Source of the DNA: DAIUCA01 sp964613675
GTDB taxonomy: Bacteria; Pseudomonadota; Gammaproteobacteria; Competibacterales; Competibacteraceae
Assembly: GCA_964613675.1 (NCBI GenBank)
Contig: CAZTIH010000013.1
Span: forward strand, 1-33,288
Length of the DNA: 33,288 bases
Reading direction: 5' to 3'
Part shown: piece by piece, positions 30,000 to 33,288 of the stretch
Position numbering within the stretch: position 1 is the stretch's first letter
How the letters are laid out: each line of letters begins with the position of its first letter
Position numbers and translations under genes: made by a program
Notes under the pieces: generated by a model
Databases searched by the model: none
What the model was told of the DNA's origin: nothing
Seen by the model: only the letters and a program-made list of their open reading frames with translations

Positions 30000-32690
30000 T
30001 TAGTTGTGCAACTTCAGTAGTGCCCGCAGTTCCGGTACGCAAGACCCGCAGCCTGTCCCCGCTTTCAGCCGTAAACCGAGGTCTTCCACCGTGCGGTGCC
30101 CCTGTTTAATCGCCTCAACAAGCGAGTGGCTGTACACCTGATGACAGGCACAAATCAGCCGCCCTTGATCCACCAATCCCGCCGTCAAGCCCCCGTTGAG
30201 TAGGGCACGCCGTTGGATGGGGTTGAGGGGACCGTGAAATCGTTCGCCTAACCAAGTTTTTTCGAGGCTAATCGGCTTTTTATTCCGATACAAGACGAAT
30301 TGAAGAGATTCTCCTAACATTACGGCATAACGCAGGTCGTTTTGGGTCACATCCTCGTAACTCAGCACCGTCATCATCGAATGAAGCATTTCGGGCCATG
30401 CGCTGTGGGCTAAAAATTGTGCGGCATCGAGGGGCTGTTGGGTGGCAAATTCGAGGTGCCAGTAGCCGTTTGCAGGGCGTTGGACCCAGTAATCGAGTTG
30501 ATCTAAAGCGGTTTGCGGCCACGGTTCGCGGGTTAACACAAAGCCGTAATGGGGCATCTCAATGGGTTCGATGTGTACCGGCGTTTGTTTGAGGCCCGGT
30601 TGGCCAGAAACAGGGTCACAGTCTGGGTTGACCAGTGCATCCGCTCGAAATTTGGCGAAGGGCGCACAAAAGTGCATGGGCAGAAAGACTGCATCGACAG
30701 GGGTTTCTGGCGTGATCTGGGCCTTCACCAATAACGCACCGTAACGACTGGTCACCTTCACTAAATAACCGTCCCGCAGTCCGTAACGCGCTGCTAAATC
30801 GGGATGCACTTCGAGAAAGGGTTCGCTGATGTGATCCGTTAAACGGGGGGCGTACCCGGTGCGCGTCATGGTGTGCCACTGATCGCGAATCCGCCCAGTG
30901 TTCAGCGTGACGGGAAAATCGGGGTTTACGGCGAGGGGGAGAGACAGCGGCGTAGGGATAAAGCGCCCCTTGCCATTGGGGGTGAAAAATCGGCCGTCCG
31001 CAAAAAATCGTCCCCCCTGTCGTGTCCCGGCGGCGGGCCAATAAAACGGCTTGAGGTGGCGATAGTCGTCATCGGTTAGGGATTGATAGTCACTCACATC
31101 GAAATCGCGAGTGCCGCTATTTTCAAAGCCCGACAACGCCGCATGTTCGCGAAAAATTGCGGCTGCATTGGGGAAATCAAAGGCTTTTTCGTACCCCAGC
31201 CGCTTCGCCACTTCGCACACCATCCACCAATCCGCCTTGGCTTCATCGGGTTTGGGGAGAAAGCGCTTCTGACGCGAAATGCACCGCTCTGAGTTTGTGA
31301 CGGTGCCGCTTTTTTCTCCCCAGGCCAGTGCCGGTAATCGCACGTGGGCCTGTCGCAAGGTATCGGTGTCGCGAACCACATCCGAAACGATGACATGGGG
31401 ACACCGTGCTAATGCCCGTCGAACCGTCTCGGCATCGGGCAAACTCGCGACGGGATTGGTCGCCATAATCCAAATGAACTTAATTTCACCCCGATCAACG
31501 GCCTGAAATAGCTCGACGGCCTTCAAACCGGGGCGCGTGGCCATGTGGGGGGCTTGCCAAAAACGGCCCACGCGGTCAATGGCGTCCGAAGTAAAATCCA
31601 TGTGGGCCGCTAACTGATTGGCCAATCCTCCGACTTCCCGTCCCCCCATCGCGTTGGGCTGTCCCGTCACCGAGAAAGGCCCGCACCCCACTTTACCAAT
31701 GCGCCCGGTCAACAGATGGCAATTCAGGATGGCATTGACTTTGTCGGTGCCACCGGTGGACTGATTGACCCCTTGGGAGTACACGGTCACCGTTTTGGGA
31801 TGGTCGGCAAAGCGTGCGTAAAAATCGGTTAATGCCGTCTGCGACACGCCCGTGTGTTCGGCAATTTGTGCGAGCGATAGGGAATTGGCGACGGCCAAAG
31901 TGTCGGCTAACCCCTCGGTGTGGTTCAAAAAATCCGTATCGACGACGCCCTGTCGGTGTAAGTAAGCCAGCAAGCCGTTAAACAAGGCGAGGTCGCTTTG
32001 GGGACGAATGGCTAAATGAAGGTCGGCCAGATCACAGGTCGCGGTACGGCGTGGGTCAATGACGACCACTTGGAGTTGGGGACGCTTTTTCTTCGCCATC
32101 GCCAGTCGTTGGTAGAGCACCGGGTGGCACCACGCGAGATGGGTTCCCACGAGCACTACGAGATCGGCATGTTCCCAGTCTTCGTAGAGATTGGGCACGG
32201 TATCGCTGCCAAATGCCCGCTTGTGACCTGCCACGCTCGATGCCATGCACAAACGCGAATTGGTGTCGATATTGGCCGTCCCAATAAAGCCCTTCATGAG
32301 TTTATTGGCGACGTAGTAGTCCTCCGTGAGCAACTGGCCCGAGACATAAAAAGCGACTGCTTCGGGGCCATCGGTAGCAATGACCTGTTGAAGACGGTGC
32401 GCTACATCGTCCAGAGCGACCGACCAGGGCACGCGCTGGCCGTCGATTTCGGGATAGAGCAGACGGTGATCGAGTTGGAGGGTTTCGGCGAGGGCGGTGC
32501 CTTTGACACATAGCCGTCCCAAATTGGCTTTGTGAGTCGTATCGCCGCGCACCTGCCATACCTTTCCCCGTTGTTCGGCAACCACCCCACACCCCACCCC
32601 ACAGTAAGGGCAGGTCGTGCGGGTAATGGCTTTTGCGGGACGGGTGACCGTGGACGATGCTTGAGGCGGTACAGGGATTGGAGCGTTCAT
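30000..32690 (-). CDS. nasA: Assimilatory nitrate reductase catalytic subunit with BFD-like C-terminal domain
   Basis: Cytoplasmic molybdoenzyme reducing nitrate to nitrite for nitrogen assimilation. The 896-residue protein begins with the [4Fe-4S] module, cysteines 27, 30, 34 and 61 (TCPYCGVGCGVV, RLCVKG), then the bis-MGD oxidoreductase domain with the molybdenum-ligand cysteine at 148 (TNSRLCMASSVAGHKRAFGS). NQSTGGTDKVNAILNCHLLT and GREVGGLANQLAAHMDF follow. The dinucleotide-binding domain holds LNTGRIRDQWHTMTRTGYAP. At the end is a [2Fe-2S] BFD-type domain with cysteines 847, 849, 881 and 884 (LICACHQVYSHSLVEA, GTGCGSCVPEL), as in Klebsiella-type NasA. There is no Tat signal, which argues against periplasmic NapA. 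The ATG overlaps the stop of the upstream FAD reductase by four bases. Confidence 0.95.
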   Translation of the reverse strand: MNAPIPVPPQASSTVTRPAKAITRTTCPYCGVGCGVVAEQRGKVWQVRGDTTHKANLGRLCVKGTALAETLQLDHRLLYPEIDGQRVPWSVALDDVAHRLQQVIATDGPEAVAFYVSGQLLTEDYYVANKLMKGFIGTANIDTNSRLCMASSVAGHKRAFGSDTVPNLYEDWEHADLVVLVGTHLAWCHPVLYQRLAMAKKKRPQLQVVVIDPRRTATCDLADLHLAIRPQSDLALFNGLLAYLHRQGVVDTDFLNHTEGLADTLAVANSLSLAQIAEHTGVSQTALTDFYARFADHPKTVTVYSQGVNQSTGGTDKVNAILNCHLLTGRIGKVGCGPFSVTGQPNAMGGREVGGLANQLAAHMDFTSDAIDRVGRFWQAPHMATRPGLKAVELFQAVDRGEIKFIWIMATNPVASLPDAETVRRALARCPHVIVSDVVRDTDTLRQAHVRLPALAWGEKSGTVTNSERCISRQKRFLPKPDEAKADWWMVCEVAKRLGYEKAFDFPNAAAIFREHAALSGFENSGTRDFDVSDYQSLTDDDYRHLKPFYWPAAGTRQGGRFFADGRFFTPNGKGRFIPTPLSLPLAVNPDFPVTLNTGRIRDQWHTMTRTGYAPRLTDHISEPFLEVHPDLAARYGLRDGYLVKVTSRYGALLVKAQITPETPVDAVFLPMHFCAPFAKFRADALVNPDCDPVSGQPGLKQTPVHIEPIEMPHYGFVLTREPWPQTALDQLDYWVQRPANGYWHLEFATQQPLDAAQFLAHSAWPEMLHSMMTVLSYEDVTQNDLRYAVMLGESLQFVLYRNKKPISLEKTWLGERFHGPLNPIQRRALLNGGLTAGLVDQGRLICACHQVYSHSLVEAIKQGHRTVEDLGLRLKAGTGCGSCVPELRALLKLHN

Positions 32691-33288
32691 GCGGCTCTCC
32701 CGCTACAGGCCGCAAACCCAAACAACAGGCGTTCGCGAAGGGCAGTGATTGAGGTTTGATGTTGAATCAGTTGGGCGTACCACAGTCCGTCGCCCACATC
32801 GCCGTACAGGACGGCCCCCACTAAGCGGTCGTCGCGCACCACTAACTTGCGGTACACCCCCCAAGCCGAATCCCGTAACACCAATTCTTGGTCGTGTTCG
32901 GTAGCTTGGATGACCCCTACGGAGAATAAATTGATCCCGCTGACCTTGAGTTTGGCGCTGGGGAGACTGCCGACGTAAGCCTGATTTCCACCTTTGAGGG
33001 TGAGCGCGGCGACGCGGGCCTGTTCCCACAGCGGTTCGACGAGGCCGTACGTAACCCCGCGATGTTCTGCACATTCGCCCAGGGCAAAAATTGCCGGATC
33101 CTCGGTGCGCAATTGGTCGTCCACCACGATGCCGCGATGACAAGGGAGATGTGCCTGTTGTGCAAGCGCGATATTGGGGCGAATCCCAAGGGTTAATACG
33201 ACTAAATCGGCGGGGAGCTGGCGACCATCGCTGAGTTGAACCGCCGTCACATGGTCATCGCCCACAAAGCGTTCGGTCTGCGCGGCCA
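32687..33288 (-). CDS. NAD(P)/FAD-dependent oxidoreductase, N-terminus beyond window (nitrate reductase electron-transfer subunit)
   Basis: The frame is open to the right edge and the stop TGA lies in an ATGA overlap with nasA. The visible 200 residues are the C-terminal two thirds of a rubredoxin-reductase/NirB-type flavoprotein. LPADLVVLTLGIRPNIALAQ is the end of the NADH domain, GIVVDDQLRTEDPAIFALGE with CAEH is the FAD-binding second motif, and the dimerisation domain (LKVSGINLFSVGV, YRKLVVRDDRLVGAVLYGDV) follows. The protein stops after this domain, so it is not full-length NirB. It fits the small NADH-dependent electron donor (NasB/NasC-like) of assimilatory nitrate reductase. The C-terminus GFAACSGRAA is short. 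Redox partner inferred from operon position. Confidence 0.85.
   Translation of the reverse strand, partial: AAQTERFVGDDHVTAVQLSDGRQLPADLVVLTLGIRPNIALAQQAHLPCHRGIVVDDQLRTEDPAIFALGECAEHRGVTYGLVEPLWEQARVAALTLKGGNQAYVGSLPSAKLKVSGINLFSVGVIQATEHDQELVLRDSAWGVYRKLVVRDDRLVGAVLYGDVGDGLWYAQLIQHQTSITALRERLLFGFAACSGRAA

Noticed and set aside
1..33288. CRISPR arrays, tRNA or rRNA genes, toxin-antitoxin pairs, defence islands
   Set aside because: I looked through the intergenic stretches and small frames and saw no direct-repeat array, cloverleaf-like sequence, rRNA or paired small genes of these kinds.

Overview
The window looks like a draft-assembly contig from a mid-GC gammaproteobacterium. It carries two 10-N scaffold gaps (1128-1137 and 10316-10325). 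The family mix supports this: IscR with the classic C92/C98/C104 pattern and an IscR type-1 operator, DUF1249 (YqiB-like), PpsA, RecJ, an aroC-MFS pair and a DUF934 protein next to a sulfite/nitrite reductase. A TPR remnant in the style of sulfur-oxidising Thiotrichales/Chromatiales is a weak hint towards those orders. The genome uses GGG glycine codons heavily, which produces G7-G9 tracts inside genes. Most of the window is ordinary chromosomal housekeeping sequence.

Layout. 1-1660 is the most irregular part: an AT-richer glycosyltransferase cut by the left edge, a decayed TPR fragment, a scaffold gap, and an unrecognised gene that needs one frameshift correction. 1777-5527 holds an orphan arsH, then a periplasmic solute-binding protein followed by a chemoreceptor. 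5587-10912 (+) carries cinA, a CPA2 cation/proton antiporter, recJ (4-base overlap) and an SDR broken by the second gap. 10934-15119 carries a YeeZ-like epimerase, a small secreted beta-sandwich protein, a DUF486 membrane protein, and the iscR-iscS pair behind the DUF1249 gene. 15306-23557 carries ppsA, a large DUF2339 membrane protein, and the overlapping set aroC-MFS-GNAT followed by a 54-aa protein. 23531-26855 carries a glycosyltransferase with its own terminator, an IS200/IS605-like end, a PerM-family transporter, and an orphan zinc/manganese-type ABC permease. 26976-33288 is a nitrogen/sulfur assimilation block: a siroheme nitrite/sulfite reductase plus DUF934 on the plus strand, facing cobA, nasA and a right-truncated FAD reductase on the minus strand.

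How the genes fit together. The FAD reductase, nasA and cobA form one minus-strand operon (4-base overlap, then about 20 bases). It supplies electrons to nitrate reductase and makes the siroheme precursor. The convergent reductase is a siroheme enzyme, so the CobA product serves it too. IscR/IscS handle Fe-S cluster supply, but iscU, iscA, hscBA and fdx are not adjacent. I found no CRISPR array, no rRNA or tRNA gene, no transposase gene, and no convincing new defence or mobile system. The most unusual items are a probable degenerate macro-domain fused to a GNAT acetyltransferase, two divergent genes whose start codons share one CATG, a 5' hairpin that overlaps the ribosome-binding site of the epimerase gene, and an iscR promoter whose -35 contains the stop codon of the upstream gene.
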